From: Trichomonas vaginalis G3
Lineage: Eukaryota; Parabasalia; Trichomonadida; Trichomonadidae
NCBI RefSeq assembly: GCF_026262505.1
Contig: NC_067205.1
Coordinates: 310,001 to 374,000, forward strand
DNA length: 64,000 nucleotides
Direction: 5' to 3'
Of the stretch, positions 49,444-59,382 are shown piece by piece. The translations under genes and the position numbers were made by a program. Below the pieces are notes generated by a model. The model was not told where the DNA came from. It did no database searches and saw only the letters and a program-made list of their open reading frames with translations. The first letter of the stretch is position 1; the number at the start of each line of letters is the position of its first letter.

Positions 49444-50861
49444 ATGTCAAATGAAACAGCGTCTATGAGAGAAATACAACACAACCGACAACTCATTATG
49501 CAAGCTCTAAATAAGAACAAAAACAAACTTTTCAAACTATGCTAAAATATCTGAGTCATTGAAAAAGGAAACCTAAAACTGACAATAAACCCTATGACAG
49601 ATGAGTTTCTATTTCAAGACAATAAAAACAATACTGTCTGTATAAATCCAACAAAAGGAAATTTAAACGAGAAACCTATAAATGAACTTCTTTTGAAAGC
49701 AGATGTTGACAACAAAGCTGACAAAGAATATGTCATTGAAAAAGTTCAAGAAGAACATGACAGAGCAGATGCAACATATGCAACAAAAGAGGATGTTGAA
49801 AATAAAGCTGACAAAGAAACTGTAGATATGTTGCACAAACGGTTTCAAGTCATGACAGAGCTTTAATGGAAGATGGACAACAGTTGAAAGAGCTTGAGAA
49901 AGGTGTTACAGAGTTAAGGAATACAAAAGCAGACTTGACATGGATAACTGGATATGTAGATGCAACAAAAGAATATATTTTCGCATGGACAGATAGAACA
50001 TATCCACAAAAACAACATACACATTCTATATCTGATATTACAAACTTACAAGAAACCTTAAACAGGAAAAGTGACGTTGGACATACACATTCTATATCTG
50101 ATATTACAAACTTGCAAGAAACCTTAAACAGGAAAAGTGACGTTGGACATACACATTCTATATCTGATATTACAAACTTACAAGAAACCTTAAACAGGAA
50201 AAGTGACGTTGGACATACACATTCTATATCTGATATTACAAACTTGCAAGAAACCTTAAACAGGAAAAGTGACGTTGGACATACACATTCTATCTCTGAT
50301 ATTACAAACTTACAAGAAACCTTAAACACTAAAGCAGATAAAACATATGTCAATGAAATATACCAAAGTTTAGTTGGAACAAAAAATATTGAAACTATTG
50401 TTGGTGACTTTTCTGTCAATGAAGAAAATAAATATTTTAGATGGCAGTTTGTACATTCCTTAAAAAATGGTATACGGTATAAACTCATTCCGAAAAATAA
50501 CAATGAAATGTATGAACAAATAGTCGACAGGTTTTTGTATTGTGCAAACTCTTTAAAGGAAACAGGTGGAAGTAAAACGATTTCAGGTGCAAATTTACCT
50601 GCACACAGTCATTACATAAGATTAACTACATCTCAAGCAGGTTGGCATAAGCATAGATATTGGGATTGGACTGGAATGACAAAAGGTCAAAGATATGATG
50701 TTAAAGACGACGTTAAGTTTGCTATAAATTGTTACTGGGATGACACGCAGGGAGAAGGAATCCATACACATTTCGTTACAGGATATACGCAAACAACGGG
50801 ACAAAGTAAAGACTGCATGCCACCTTACATGACAGTTTACGCATGGTATAGAATTGCTTAG
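49444..50861 (+). pseudogene. Polinton: phage tail-fibre/collar-like protein (fossil)
   Basis: N-terminal helical heptads (NKADKEYVIEKVQEEHDRAD) lead to five near-identical 22-residue repeats (HTHSISDITNLQETLN with RKSDVG) and a C-terminal collar-type domain: GANLPAHSHYIRLTTSQAGW, ending MPPYMTVYAWYRIA. The HTH-I-DI-L repeats and the LPxHxH...PPYxxVYxW end are typical of tail fibres of tailed phages, where they form trimeric fibres that bind host surfaces. The presence of such a module in a eukaryotic Polinton suggests it was acquired from a bacteriophage. The part is broken near its start. Confidence 0.75.
50016..50327 (+). repeat. 66-bp coding tandem repeat (5 copies) in the tail-fibre gene
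   Basis: The unit ACACATTCTATATCTGATAT (and onward to GACGTTGG) repeats every 66 bases with only a few differences, in frame, coding a 22-residue fibre repeat. Near identity implies recent expansion or conversion. Confidence 0.92.
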
Positions 50862-51124
50862 TCGTCATTTTCAACTTCTTTAGCATATTCGTCTGGAGTT
50901 GTCTTATATTTGTTAGGAACTGTTTTTGAAAGTATACCACCTTGAACTTTGACAAGTTTGAAACGAGGTCTGACAATAGTATTTTTATCTTCTGCTTGCA
51001 GTGTGTACATTTTGCCATGTTTGCCTAAAACTTCATAATATTCTCTTGTATCTTCTTCTATTTTACGAACACGAATGTGATACCTGTCGGTTCCCATTGT
51101 TGTCATAGTCAATAGTATTTTCAT
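50858..51124 (-). CDS. Polinton: hypothetical 88-residue protein
   Basis: MKILLTMTTMGTDRYHIRVR, then EYYEVLGKHGKMYTLQAEDK: a compact beta-rich protein (possibly SH3- or chromodomain-like in size; no firm match). Other in-frame starts follow at residues 7 and 10. It lies between the fibre and integrase blocks and reads whole. Confidence 0.45.
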   Translation of the reverse strand: MKILLTMTTMGTDRYHIRVRKIEEDTREYYEVLGKHGKMYTLQAEDKNTIVRPRFKLVKVQGGILSKTVPNKYKTTPDEYAKEVENDD

Positions 51125-51251
51125 ATGGGGCGTTTAGGTATTTCTATTTTACTTTGTCACCTTTCTGAAGTTTGAAGCCCGGCATTCTTTCTTGTTTGTC
51201 TCTTTTGACTAAATATTAAATATATAGTCTTTCTCTAAGTCAGGGTTGTTT

Positions 51252-51790
51252 TCATTTCTTCGGGGAGTGGTCTCCCAAACCTTTTTGTTTACGGTTATTG
51301 TAAATATTTAAAACTTGTCTCATCTTTGCCATGGAGAAGTGTCTATATTTGTCGTCATATGACATTTCATCTACCTCACCACCTTGTGGTTGGTTTAAGT
51401 CTCTTAAGATTTTTATACAACTGTCAATGACACCAAGAGCAGAATGGTTTTGTCGACAATGAAATATTGGTTTACATTTTTGAACGCAGATAGTTTTTAA
51501 TATCATCTGATTTGAAAGAACTTTCACAGTCAATGTCAGTTTTGTTGGATGGTATTTGTCAACGAATATTGTCAAAGCAGTTTTCACATCTAAAATATTT
51601 TTGGACTGTAATGGTATGGCTTCACAGTATCTTGTGTTTTGACCGACAAATATTAGCCAGTATGGAGGTCCATCTTCTCTATACCTCGGAATGTTCCAAG
51701 ATATCCATAAACCAAGCATTTGGTGTTGAACTAAAGATTTTTATCATGAGTGCTTTTTTGTTGCCTTAGAAACATAGGGGTCCTTGTTTG
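51252..51790 (-). pseudogene. Polinton: retroviral-type integrase (fossil)
   Basis: The core block includes PPYWLIFVGQNTRYCEAIPL then QSKNILDVKTALTIFVDKYH, the first beta strands of an rve integrase. Its end has MRQVLNIYNNRKQKGLGDHS then PKK, the (Y/F)NN.....G..SP helix typical of Polinton c-integrases. Integrase joins element ends to host DNA. The part is broken. Confidence 0.75.
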
Positions 51791-51816
51791 GATTCGTCAT
51801 TTTTAACCCATAAGAA

Positions 51817-52200
51817 ATGGGTTTATTTGGCGCATTAGCAGGAGTTGCATCCAGATTTTGCCCGCAGTTGGAACAATAGCCAGAGGTGTATTTGGAGTTG
51901 GAAGGAAGATTTTGAGTACTTTAGGTATACTTAAAGAGAAAGCACAACCTATTATACAAACTGTACAGAAAGGTTGGGATGTAGCACGAGATGCAGTAAA
52001 TCTTATTCCAAATCCTGAAACAAGAGGAAAAGTTCAAGGATGGATGGACAATGTAGGAAGAGAAGCAGGAAACTATTATAACAAAGCAAATGACTACTAT
52101 AACCAAGCAGGACACTATATGGACCAAGTGAAAGATTCTTTAACAGAGGATATAACCATGCACAACAGTGGGTAAACAACAACCAACCTCAACCGCCTCA
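51817..52200 (+). pseudogene. Polinton: second amphipathic minor-capsid-like protein (fossil)
   Basis: A Gly/Ala-rich N-terminal amphipathic stretch (GLFGALAGVAS-like, GTIARGVFGVGRKILSTLGI), then helical KAQPIIQTVQKGWDVARDAV and repeated YYN(K/Q)A motifs (NYYNKANDYYNQAGHYMDQV). The composition is similar to pVI-like membrane-active proteins. The part is broken. Confidence 0.5.
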
Positions 52201-52234
52201 AACGTGGGGAATGTAAATTTTTTACTGAGATGAA

Positions 52235-52375
52235 ATGAACAATACAGCATTGAGACAAATGGCAAGATGGATTTGTCGGCTTCCAGCAGTTACACAACCA
52301 CGTGTTTGTCAAGTTCTTCCTATACCTCAGGAAGTTTTAGACCGACTTAAAAAACCTAAACAACCAGTTGAATAA
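52235..52375 (+). CDS. Polinton: 46-residue protein
   Basis: MNNTALRQMARWICRLPAVT, then QPRVCQVLPIPQEVLDRLKK. It follows the leader ATTTTTTACTGAGATGAA, which recurs almost unchanged (ATTTTTACTGAGATGAA) before the next gene at 52407; the matched leaders support a real short gene. Confidence 0.5.
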   Translation: MNNTALRQMARWICRLPAVTQPRVCQVLPIPQEVLDRLKKPKQPVE

Positions 52376-52406
52376 CAAACCAAACTAAAATTTTTACTGA
52401 GATGAA

Positions 52407-52671
52407 ATGACCGAAGAAGTTGAAACGGTAGATTTGACACCACAAACAAAAAAGTTCAGAACCATTGTCAAAACCTGTCAAAGAACTTACAGATGAAGAG
52501 AAAAATTCAATAATAGAAAGTGCCAGGTCTGGAAATACAAACCCTAACTATAAAGTCACTTTTCATAGAAATGGAACGGCTAGTATCTCAAAAAAGAAAC
52601 AGACTCTCACAAATAAAATATTGAAGTCTGAAGGAGCTTTCGACAACAGATGGAAAAGTTTACTTCACTGA
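52407..52671 (+). pseudogene. Polinton: small charged protein (fossil)
   Basis: It starts MTEEVETVDLTPQTKKFRTI and ends near KILKSEGAFDNRWKSLLH; a middle part (PNYKVTFHRNGTASISKKKQ) is beta-rich. It has the same leader as its upstream neighbour. The part is broken; no domain recognised. Confidence 0.45.
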
Positions 52672-52764
52672 CCAACAGTTCATTATAGAACATCTCATTG
52701 ACTTAGAGTCGAAATATTCTAAACTTTACAACAAACACAAAAAGTTGAAAGAAAACAAAAACAA

Positions 52765-52989
52765 ATGGCATATGATATTTATGAAGATGTTGACAACACA
52801 ACCATACCTGCAAGTGAGGTAAAGTCAGAGGAACCGAAAGTGACGAAAAAACCGATAGAAGAAGAAAAACCAAAAACTGAAGATAAACCAAAACCAAAGT
52901 TTAGTTTCCAAACTAAACCAAGTCAACCTTCATTAGCTGGTATGGGTTGGCGTCAAAGACTTATGGCAGCAGGCGGTTATGTAAAGTAA
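52765..52989 (+). CDS. Polinton: Lys/Pro/Glu-rich 74-residue protein
   Basis: MAYDIYEDVDNTTIPASEVK, a disordered KKPIEEEKPKTEDKPKPK linker, then GMGWRQRLMAAGGYVK. It reads whole. A small accessory or virion-type protein; function unknown. Confidence 0.45.
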   Translation: MAYDIYEDVDNTTIPASEVKSEEPKVTKKPIEEEKPKTEDKPKPKFSFQTKPSQPSLAGMGWRQRLMAAGGYVK

Positions 52990-53019
52990 AGAAAAAAATA
53001 TTTTTTTATTTTTATAAAA

Positions 53020-55168
53020 ATGCCCCCATATAGAATGGATAGAAAGTCTGCTAGAATAAAAGCAGAGTTAGAAAGATATGGTTGGAAAGTTTCGAAGAAG
53101 TTTAAATATAGGAAGGGAAGACCCATAAAAGTCTATGACAAACTGTCTGGTCTTCGCTACGAAATGGACTTGGAAACAGCACGCGCAAATTATCCAAACA
53201 GACTAGAGAGGTTAGAAGAAGAACGTCTTATGGACATGCCTTTCGATGTTCTGACCTCAAGTTGAAGGACACGACGGCTTTGCCAGATTCTACTGGAAAC
53301 ATGACGAACAATTGCATCCTTTGAGAAGGAAAAAAGGAAAAGGTGAAGACGCACATGCTCCCATGGAAAGAACAAGATATGCATATGAAAAGTATCGTGA
53401 AGTTAGAAGTCAAATTACATCTGGTCGAACCTTTACAGTAAACTTTGACGAAGGAAAGAACAAAGAAGGCTTCATGGGAGTACTTGCTGCCATACAAGAC
53501 GGAAATAAGAAAGGATACAATCTCAGACTAACCGTAACAGATTTGGACGGTCACATTTACTATGCACATGGCAATGTCACAACAGCTGCAATGCTTCTTG
53601 ACGCTTTCAAGACTACAAAGAGAGAACAAATGGTTGACTCCGACTCAGACATTTTGAATGCAATTGAAGGAATTGCAAGTGTAAAATTTGAATGGTACCA
53701 ACCTAACCCTCAAGCAGTCAGACAACATGCTGGATACTTCCCGTTCATAAATAAGTCTGACATTGACTTGACAAGGTATGGAATTTACAATTCAATTGAA
53801 ACAATTGTCAATGAACCTTGTATTCTTACATGTCTCAGGAACTCTGGTCTTGTTACAGATGAGAAGATGAAGTATCTTGAGTCATGTGTGAAGACAAGGT
53901 ACATTCTCAGAGGTCAATTGGCAAAAATTGCACCGTTGGCAAATGTCAATATCCGAGTCAACATACCTACAGCTAAAGGTTCTTCACATGACGACTATGT
54001 TGTTGACAAAGACTTACCATGGTTGAAGATTGTAATTGTCCACAACCACTTCATGTTGAACGAAAGTCTTACAAACCCATTGTTCGGAAAAGGCAAGTGC
54101 AACATTGTCAGAGCTGTAAACATTCTTTTCGAGAAAGGTTTGTTGGAACCAATTCCAGATGACAAGCTGACAGAAACTTTTGTACCAAAAGACGAAACAA
54201 ACTTTTCATTGTTAGCAAGACCAAAAGTTGTTCCAGACAAAGTTCTAGCACAAAAGAAGTACACAGTTCCAAAAGGAGTTGGATTGTTCGGATACCAACC
54301 TGAACCAGAAGAACTTCCAATGAGGTTGCAAGAACTTCAAGATGCTATAAACAAACTTCCATTGAGACATCCAATTGACGTCAAATTGTATTGGAGAGCA
54401 TCTGAGTTAGGTCAGAAGGTTTTATATGAAACAGGTTGCTTCGACGATGTTTATGAGATAACAGGAGAAGTTTCTCAGAAGATAAGAGACTCACTTGAAT
54501 TTCCACGAACTGGACCCATTGGTTGCGACAAGTTCGACTCAGATGAAAAGATATACTATGTCGACCTTAACGCTGCGTACATGAGGTTCGTCCAATATAT
54601 CCCGACTGGAATTCCAAACGAAGATGGTGAGTTCCCAGGAAGGAACTATACAGTTGGAAAAGTCATACAACAACTGTATGATATTAGGAAAGCTTCAAAC
54701 CCCAAACTTGCAATGACACTCAAATTGCTTATGAATTCGACATGGGGATATTCCATTAAGAAACCTCAAGAGATGAAGAGTAAACTATGAGAAGGTCGAC
54801 AACTTTGTTGAAAGGTTTTCTCCTTTTGTTTTGAAGTACGAATTCACTCAAGGTCAAAGTGGCTTAGTAACCACATTAAAACCTATTGTCGAACATTGGT
54901 CTTACCCTCAGTTCGCAAAGGCAGTCCTTGACAACTACAACAAATTCTTCTCCGAAGTCAAATCCAAAGTGAAGGTTTACTATGAGAACATGACGCACTC
55001 ATGACGAACGAAGAAGGCTATAACAAACTCATTGAAATGGGAATGGTCGGTGAAAAGATGGGTCAATTCAAATTGGACAAAATTTTCACCGAAGTTCATG
55101 TCCTCTCCAAGCGTAAGTACTGGGGCATACTTGAAGACGGCACAGAAATAAAACATTGCATGAAATAA
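53020..55168 (+). pseudogene. Polinton: family B DNA polymerase (fossil)
   Basis: The block starts MPPYRMDRKSARIKAELERY after the clearest T-rich leader of the element (TATTTTTTTATTTTTATAAA). Palm motif A is IYYVDLNAAYM (equivalent of DxxSLYPS); motif B is TLKLLMNSTWGYSIK (KxxxNSxYG type). Near the end IFTEVHVLSKRKYWGILEDG recalls the KKxY-type motif of protein-primed polymerases. In Polintons this enzyme, primed by protein, replicates the element. The copy is broken, although all major regions remain recognisable. Confidence 0.85.
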
Positions 55169-55175
55169 AAAATTT

Positions 55176-55283
55176 TTATTCGAATTTGAATCGGACAGGT
55201 CGAGTTACACCATTCTTGGTCTCAAACTCATATATAACCTGTTTGTTTGTATTTTCGTCGACTATGGCACGAGACACGAACAT
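55176..55283 (-). CDS. Polinton: 35-residue ORF convergent with the polymerase
   Basis: MFVSRAIVDENTNKQVIYEF then ETKNGVTRPVRFKFE. It is short and could be a genuine micro-gene or the tail of one; it ends a few bases from the polymerase stop. Confidence 0.3.
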   Translation of the reverse strand: MFVSRAIVDENTNKQVIYEFETKNGVTRPVRFKFE

Positions 55284-55552
55284 TGACCAAACGGACAAAA
55301 AGTGTCATTTCAGATGGTCCGCAGCCAATCGCATTCGAGCACTTCGAAGAAGCCTTACGTTCCAAGGGAGAGGGTGTCTGGTGCAAGGCAGAGGTCATGA
55401 GACTCTACGAGCAGTACATCCTCAATGCCTGGGAGGACAAATCGTCCTTGGATTGGCAATTCTACCAACTCCTCTGGGACGACCTCCTACGCAACTGGGA
55501 TGACGAAAGAGTCCAATTCAGAGGTCAGGAACTACTTGTCCAAATTCCTTAA
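55264..55552 (+). pseudogene. Polinton: helical acidic/aromatic protein (fossil)
   Basis: The preserved C-terminal part reads FEHFEEALRSKGEGVWCKAE, then LYEQYILNAWEDKSSLDWQF and LLWDDLLRNWDDERV. Tryptophan-rich and helical; unrecognised. The part is broken. Confidence 0.4.
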
Positions 55553-55622
55553 TTTAAGCTACTTAACTAAAAAACACCTAAATTTACTCGGGGTTTCCCC
55601 CTAAAATAAAATTTTTTTACTC

Positions 55623-56295
55623 TTAGAACCACTCGAGGTTCTCCTTACGGTTGTTGAGCTTGTCACCGTCAATGTGTCTGACCTTCGTCTCTTGTTTGGA
55701 TTTGGAACCCATTGAATTGCGACAAGCTTGCCCATGGAGATTGAACCGTAATTCCGAAGGGTAAGGTTCAAGTGTCCCAAGTTGTTGAGACTGGGGTAAG
55801 AACCTTGCCGGTCTCCTTGTTGCGGATTTGGTATGGGTAGGGTTGGGAAATTTCGTAAGTGTCATCGGCAACAAGGGTTGCCCAAACTTCCTCTTCTTCG
55901 TGTTTCTCTTCTTCCTCTTCTTCCTCTTCCTCTTCTTCGTGTTTCTCTTCTTCCTCGACAATTCCTTCGGCAATTCTGTGTTCACGAAGTACGGTGTTGG
56001 AGGTTCTGTCCTTTCCGAGTACCTTCCAGATGGCGTCTATCTCTTCGAAGAAACGGTAGATGAGTCTGGCAAGGTCTCGGTTCTCTCTCGCGTAAATGCG
56101 CAAGGTTTCCGTCAAATCATTCAGGACTTTCTCATTGGAAGCTTGGTTCATGAGGAACTCACCTTTAAGTCCCTTCATCTCTTCCATAAGACTACTTTGG
56201 AGAGTCTTAACGGTGTTTGTCAGATGAGCTTTCAAATTCAAAATTTGAATTTGAACTGGGCGCTTGTCTGGCAACATTGAAAGGACATCTGCCAT
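55623..56295 (-). pseudogene. Polinton: coiled-coil protein with NUMOD4/HNH-like C-terminus (fossil)
   Basis: The N-terminus (MADVLSMLPDKRPVQIQILN) forms long helices, followed by a Glu-rich run. Then comes a NUMOD4-like segment (DTYEISQPYPYQIRNKETGK then VLTPVSTTW) and an HNH-like end (VRHIDGDKLNNRKENLEW). NUMOD4-HNH pairs are usual in phage homing endonucleases. As a fusion to a coiled coil it may be a nicking or DNA-binding protein of the element. The part is broken. Confidence 0.6.
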
Positions 56296-56355
56296 TGTTC
56301 GGCTTCGGTGCTTGTTCGGACATCGAAAAAATGAAGTGGTTTGAGAATGACGGTT

Positions 56356-56940
56356 TTACTTCAAAAAGCTTGTTATGACGGTTAAGTCATACAACAAGTT
56401 TAAAATAATATCTTGTTCTTCTTCTGAACGTTTGTTGTCTCTTCCGATAAAAGTTTCGAACATGAGAACCAAAAAACGTTTTTTGAGATTGCGGAAGAGT
56501 TCAGGCAAACGTTCATATTCTGGATATGTTGGGAGCAGTTCAAAACATCTGAGCTGACTTTCGGACAAAATTGGGACAATGTCAGAAAATTCATCTTTGG
56601 TCGGACTGCTTGAAGGTAAGTCCCTTACATGTAAGTAGCTCTGGTAAAGTCTTCTCATTTCTGCTAACTTTTGGAGTATAGCTTCGTAGTTTAGAAGTTT
56701 TAATTTTAATTGTCTTATTCCACTCTTGACATCTAAACGGTAACTATCCATGAGGTCAAGAGTAGCTTTGGTAGCTTTAAGTGGAGCTATCTGTTCCTTG
56801 ACTTGTGCAATTTTGGTTGCAATTGTGGTTTGAGCTCCTTCAAGTTCGCCGTCTATGTCGTTCTCAACACCTTCAACCATAGCTTGAAACTCTTCATCGG
56901 TCCATTGAGATTGGTGTGGGACGAATTTAACTTGCTTCAT
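56356..56940 (-). CDS. Polinton: coiled-coil protein, 194 residues
   Basis: MKQVKFVPHQSQWTDEEFQA; long helices at about 25-105 (TTIATKIAQVKEQIAPLKAT; IRQLKLKLLNYEAILQKLAE) and a C-terminal helical domain (YPEYERLPELFRNLKKRFLV). It reads whole. Unknown role; one of a run of minus-strand genes (55.6-57.6 kb) with short spacers. Confidence 0.5.
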   Translation of the reverse strand: MKQVKFVPHQSQWTDEEFQAMVEGVENDIDGELEGAQTTIATKIAQVKEQIAPLKATKATLDLMDSYRLDVKSGIRQLKLKLLNYEAILQKLAEMRRLYQSYLHVRDLPSSSPTKDEFSDIVPILSESQLRCFELLPTYPEYERLPELFRNLKKRFLVLMFETFIGRDNKRSEEEQDIILNLLYDLTVITSFLK

Positions 56941-56962
56941 TCAAAAAATGAAAAAAATGTTT

Positions 56963-57247
56963 TTACTCAAAGCGTGCCATGTATATGGCTATAAGAAACT
57001 TACCAGAAGGCTTCTTCTTCACATGAGTCTTTGGCAACTTGAGTGTTGGTGTTGGAGTTGGGTCTGGAATTTCAATTCTCTCTCGAGCGCAACAACAGAT
57101 GTCAGAATAACATTCCCCACTGTCTTTCTTGCCACCATAAATTGTGTATTGACCGAACTTGCATTTGCAGGAAGACCGGTCAATACAAGGTTCACAGTTG
57201 AAATAGTTGTACACAAACCTGTTGAGTACGAGTGTGAGTAAAAACAT
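56963..57247 (-). CDS. Polinton: cysteine-rich 94-residue protein
   Basis: An N-terminal hydrophobic segment (MFLLTLVLNRFVYNYF) precedes a dense cysteine pattern (CEPCIDRSSCKCKFG, then ECYSDICCCARE) and a Pro/Thr/Lys-rich tail. It could be a secreted or membrane protein with disulfides, or a metal-binding one. It reads whole; no family recognised. Confidence 0.5.
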   Translation of the reverse strand: MFLLTLVLNRFVYNYFNCEPCIDRSSCKCKFGQYTIYGGKKDSGECYSDICCCARERIEIPDPTPTPTLKLPKTHVKKKPSGKFLIAIYMARFE

Positions 57248-57275
57248 AAAAAAAAGTGAAGTTAAAATGAGATGT

Positions 57276-57650
57276 TTACTGAACTGGCTGAAGAATTGGT
57301 TGGATGTCGCCTTCTGAGGTTATGAAGAACGGCTGTCCAGAGTAGTGAAGTAGTGCTCTGAGAATTTGTGTAATTCGTGGAATTGGGCTCTCACGATATG
57401 GAAGTAGTATCCAAGGACGTTTCATGAAGAACTTCAAGAGGGCTTCTTTCTTCACATCCTTAATATCATCGAATGCAGTGCCTTCTGGAACTTGAATTGC
57501 AACACCTGTTTCAATTTCCAACTTTAAGACACTATTCTTGGACAACCAGAAGCCAATGGACTTGCTTGGTTTGCACTTGCTGAGATATTCCTTCACGGTT
57601 TCATTTACCTCAATTAGATAAATTGCTTCGTCTAAGGGGTCAAGCTCCAT
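57276..57650 (-). CDS. Polinton: 124-residue hypothetical protein
   Basis: MELDPLDEAIYLIEVNETVK, then SIGFWLSKNSVLKLEIETGV and LPYRESPIPRITQILRALLH. Mixed alpha/beta, no recognised motif. It reads whole and lies just downstream of the 21-bp repeat tract on its own strand. Confidence 0.45.
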   Translation of the reverse strand: MELDPLDEAIYLIEVNETVKEYLSKCKPSKSIGFWLSKNSVLKLEIETGVAIQVPEGTAFDDIKDVKKEALLKFFMKRPWILLPYRESPIPRITQILRALLHYSGQPFFITSEGDIQPILQPVQ

Positions 57651-57654
57651 ACTG

Positions 57655-58000
57655 AGTCAGTACAATATTGTACTTTTTCAAGACAATGTTGTACTTTTTC
57701 AAGACAATGTTGTACTTTTTCAAGACAATATTGTACTTTTTCAGAACAATGTTGTACTTTTTCAGAACAATGTTGTATAAATTCAGTACAATGTCTCTCA
57801 AATTTGAGTACAGCTGTACTTTTTCAGAACAAGTCTTGAACTTTTTCAGAACAATGTTGTACTTTTTCAAGACAATGTTGTACTTTTTCAAGACAATGTT
57901 GTACTTTTTCAAGACAATGTTGTACTTTTTCAAGACAATGTTGTACTTTTTCAAGACAATGTTGTACTTTTTCAAGACAATATTATATTGTTTCAGAACA
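57655..58000. repeat. 21-bp tandem repeat tract (about 15 copies)
   Basis: TTGTACTTTTTCAAGACAAT repeats every 21 bases with a few variants (TTCAGAACAATG). On the minus strand it can be read as repeated KKYNIVL heptads because 21 is a multiple of three. It separates the minus-strand gene at 57276 from the plus-strand block at 58023. Both strands stay open throughout, so the open frames there are not by themselves evidence of a gene. Confidence 0.93.
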
Positions 58001-58022
58001 AAGACGGTTAAGACACAAACGA

Positions 58023-58626
58023 ATGTCCGACGTCCCACCTACTGAACCCGTTCCACAGCCAGAGAACAGCATGCTCCAGCACCACAACAGTCTCCTCAGC
58101 AACCTCAGTTCCAACAAGGACCTCCGAATTACTACCAATTTCCACCTCAAGGTTACTACCCACCACAAGGCTTTCCAAACTACCCACCACAAGGCTTTCC
58201 AAACTACCCTCCTCAACCCATGCCTTACTTCCCTAACCCTTGGATGTTCATGTCAAACCCTCCACCCCAATTCCAATCTCAATCCCAATCGAAGAGAGAC
58301 CAAGAGTTCGAAGAAGGTCTGAACCGTTTACGCAAAGAGTATGCCACAGCCCCTATGGAAGATGACAGGCTTTCAGTCTCTTCCCTAAGGTCGACCAATT
58401 CGACTCGTACCACAGATTCGGTTCGTGACCGTGAAGACTACCTCAAGCAGTCTGAGAGACTCTTCATCTTACACCATTTACAGTTGGAGCTCTCAAGAAC
58501 ATGCGCAATTACGAAGGTCAGACACCAGCTGGAGACCGCAAAACAGACGTACTCGCAAGAGCAGTCCAACTGGTCAAGACAAAGACCGAGATAGTCGACT
58601 TCATTCTTGCAGCTTGCCCATACAAG
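58023..58626 (+). pseudogene. Polinton: Pro/Gln/Tyr-rich protein (fossil)
   Basis: The recognisable middle has PPQGYYPPQGFPNYPPQGFP-type repeats followed by PMPYFPNPWMFMSNPPPQFQ and a charged helix (KRDQEFEEGLNRLRKEYATA). PPQGY repeats form flexible tails in many virion and membrane proteins. The part is broken. Confidence 0.5.
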
Positions 58627-58657
58627 TAAAAAAATAAACAATTACGAGTTAAACTTT

Positions 58658-58858
58658 TTACTCTTTCTTTTCTGAGTTGTTTAGAGCTGGTTTCTCTTGT
58701 AGAAACCTTTCGTACTCTTCCATGGTCATGTAATTGCGAATTTGGTACGCAATTCCAGGTTCGTTGTTTTTGAACCTTACGTATGTAACGCTTCCATCCT
58801 CCTCAGGGAAGTAAGCTGCTAACATCTGACCAAGTTTTCTCGGTGACTCGGAGCTCAT
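58658..58858 (-). CDS. Polinton: 66-residue protein
   Basis: MSSESPRKLGQMLAAYFPEE, then VTYVRFKNNEPGIAYQIRNY and EEYERFLQEKP. It reads whole; a compact alpha/beta protein of unknown function. Confidence 0.45.
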   Translation of the reverse strand: MSSESPRKLGQMLAAYFPEEDGSVTYVRFKNNEPGIAYQIRNYMTMEEYERFLQEKPALNNSEKKE

Positions 58859-58903
58859 AAAAATGTCACTTTTTAAACGTTAAGTTTTTAGTCTTATTTT
58901 ATT

Positions 58904-59098
58904 TTACCCTTTGTTTACCCTTTGTTTGTCAAGGTAGTATTGGAGTGCAATTTCTCCAAATTCTCTGTGTCGGAGTTCTTCAGCATTTTCCAAGGTGTAC
59001 CTGGAGAACTCAAAGAAGTTGTCAAGAACATACTGCCATGCTGCTCTTCGTAGTTCGTCGGTATTTTGGAAGTGTTGCACCTTCGAGTCTTCGGACAT
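58904..59098 (-). CDS. Polinton: 64-residue helical protein
   Basis: Starting at MSEDSKVQHFQNTDELRRAA (an ATG eight codons upstream is less likely because it lies in the T-rich leader). Helices AAWQYVLDNFFEFSRYTLEN and GEIALQYYLDKQR. It reads whole; unknown. Confidence 0.45.
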   Translation of the reverse strand: MSEDSKVQHFQNTDELRRAAWQYVLDNFFEFSRYTLENAEELRHREFGEIALQYYLDKQRVNKG

Positions 59099-59132
59099 GA
59101 AAAAATGACACTTTTTCAGCAAAAATAATGTT

Positions 59133-59310
59133 TAGGTGAAGAGGTGAGATTTCACCTCTTTTTTCACCTGTTTTTTCACCTCATGAATTTTCATGATTTC
59201 ATCGTAAATGTTTTGTCGAAACTTCATCGTAATGAGCGTAAATGACCCAAAAATATATTTTAGGTGAAGAGGTGAGATTTCACCTCTTTTTTCACCTGTT
59301 TTTTCACCCT
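59133..59310. repeat. AGGTGA-type palindromic repeats, two copies
   Basis: Two copies (59133-59180 and 59262-59310) of AGGTGAAGAGGTGAGATTTC then ACCTCTTTTTTCACCTG. The core GAGGTGAgaTTTCACCTC is a hairpin. The same unit recurs inverted at 60292-60340 and 60471-60519, so the block at 59.4-60.2 kb sits between inverted copies. Confidence 0.88.
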
Positions 59311-59382
59311 CTTGAATTTTCCCGAAATAAAAAATAAAGTTGGTTTTTTTAAAAAAATATTTTTTATTTTTATTGTAAGAAC

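Noticed and set aside
50016-50327. Regular 66-bp repeats as a possible CRISPR array
   Set aside because: There are no unique spacers; the repeats are contiguous and in frame within a fibre protein gene.
49850-50503. Minus-strand 217-residue frame with repeated Cys/Val segments
   Set aside because: It is the complement of the fibre repeats and has no support of its own.
55828-56280. 150-residue plus-strand frame rich in Phe/Leu
   Set aside because: It is the complement of the Glu-rich part of the minus-strand NUMOD/HNH-like gene.
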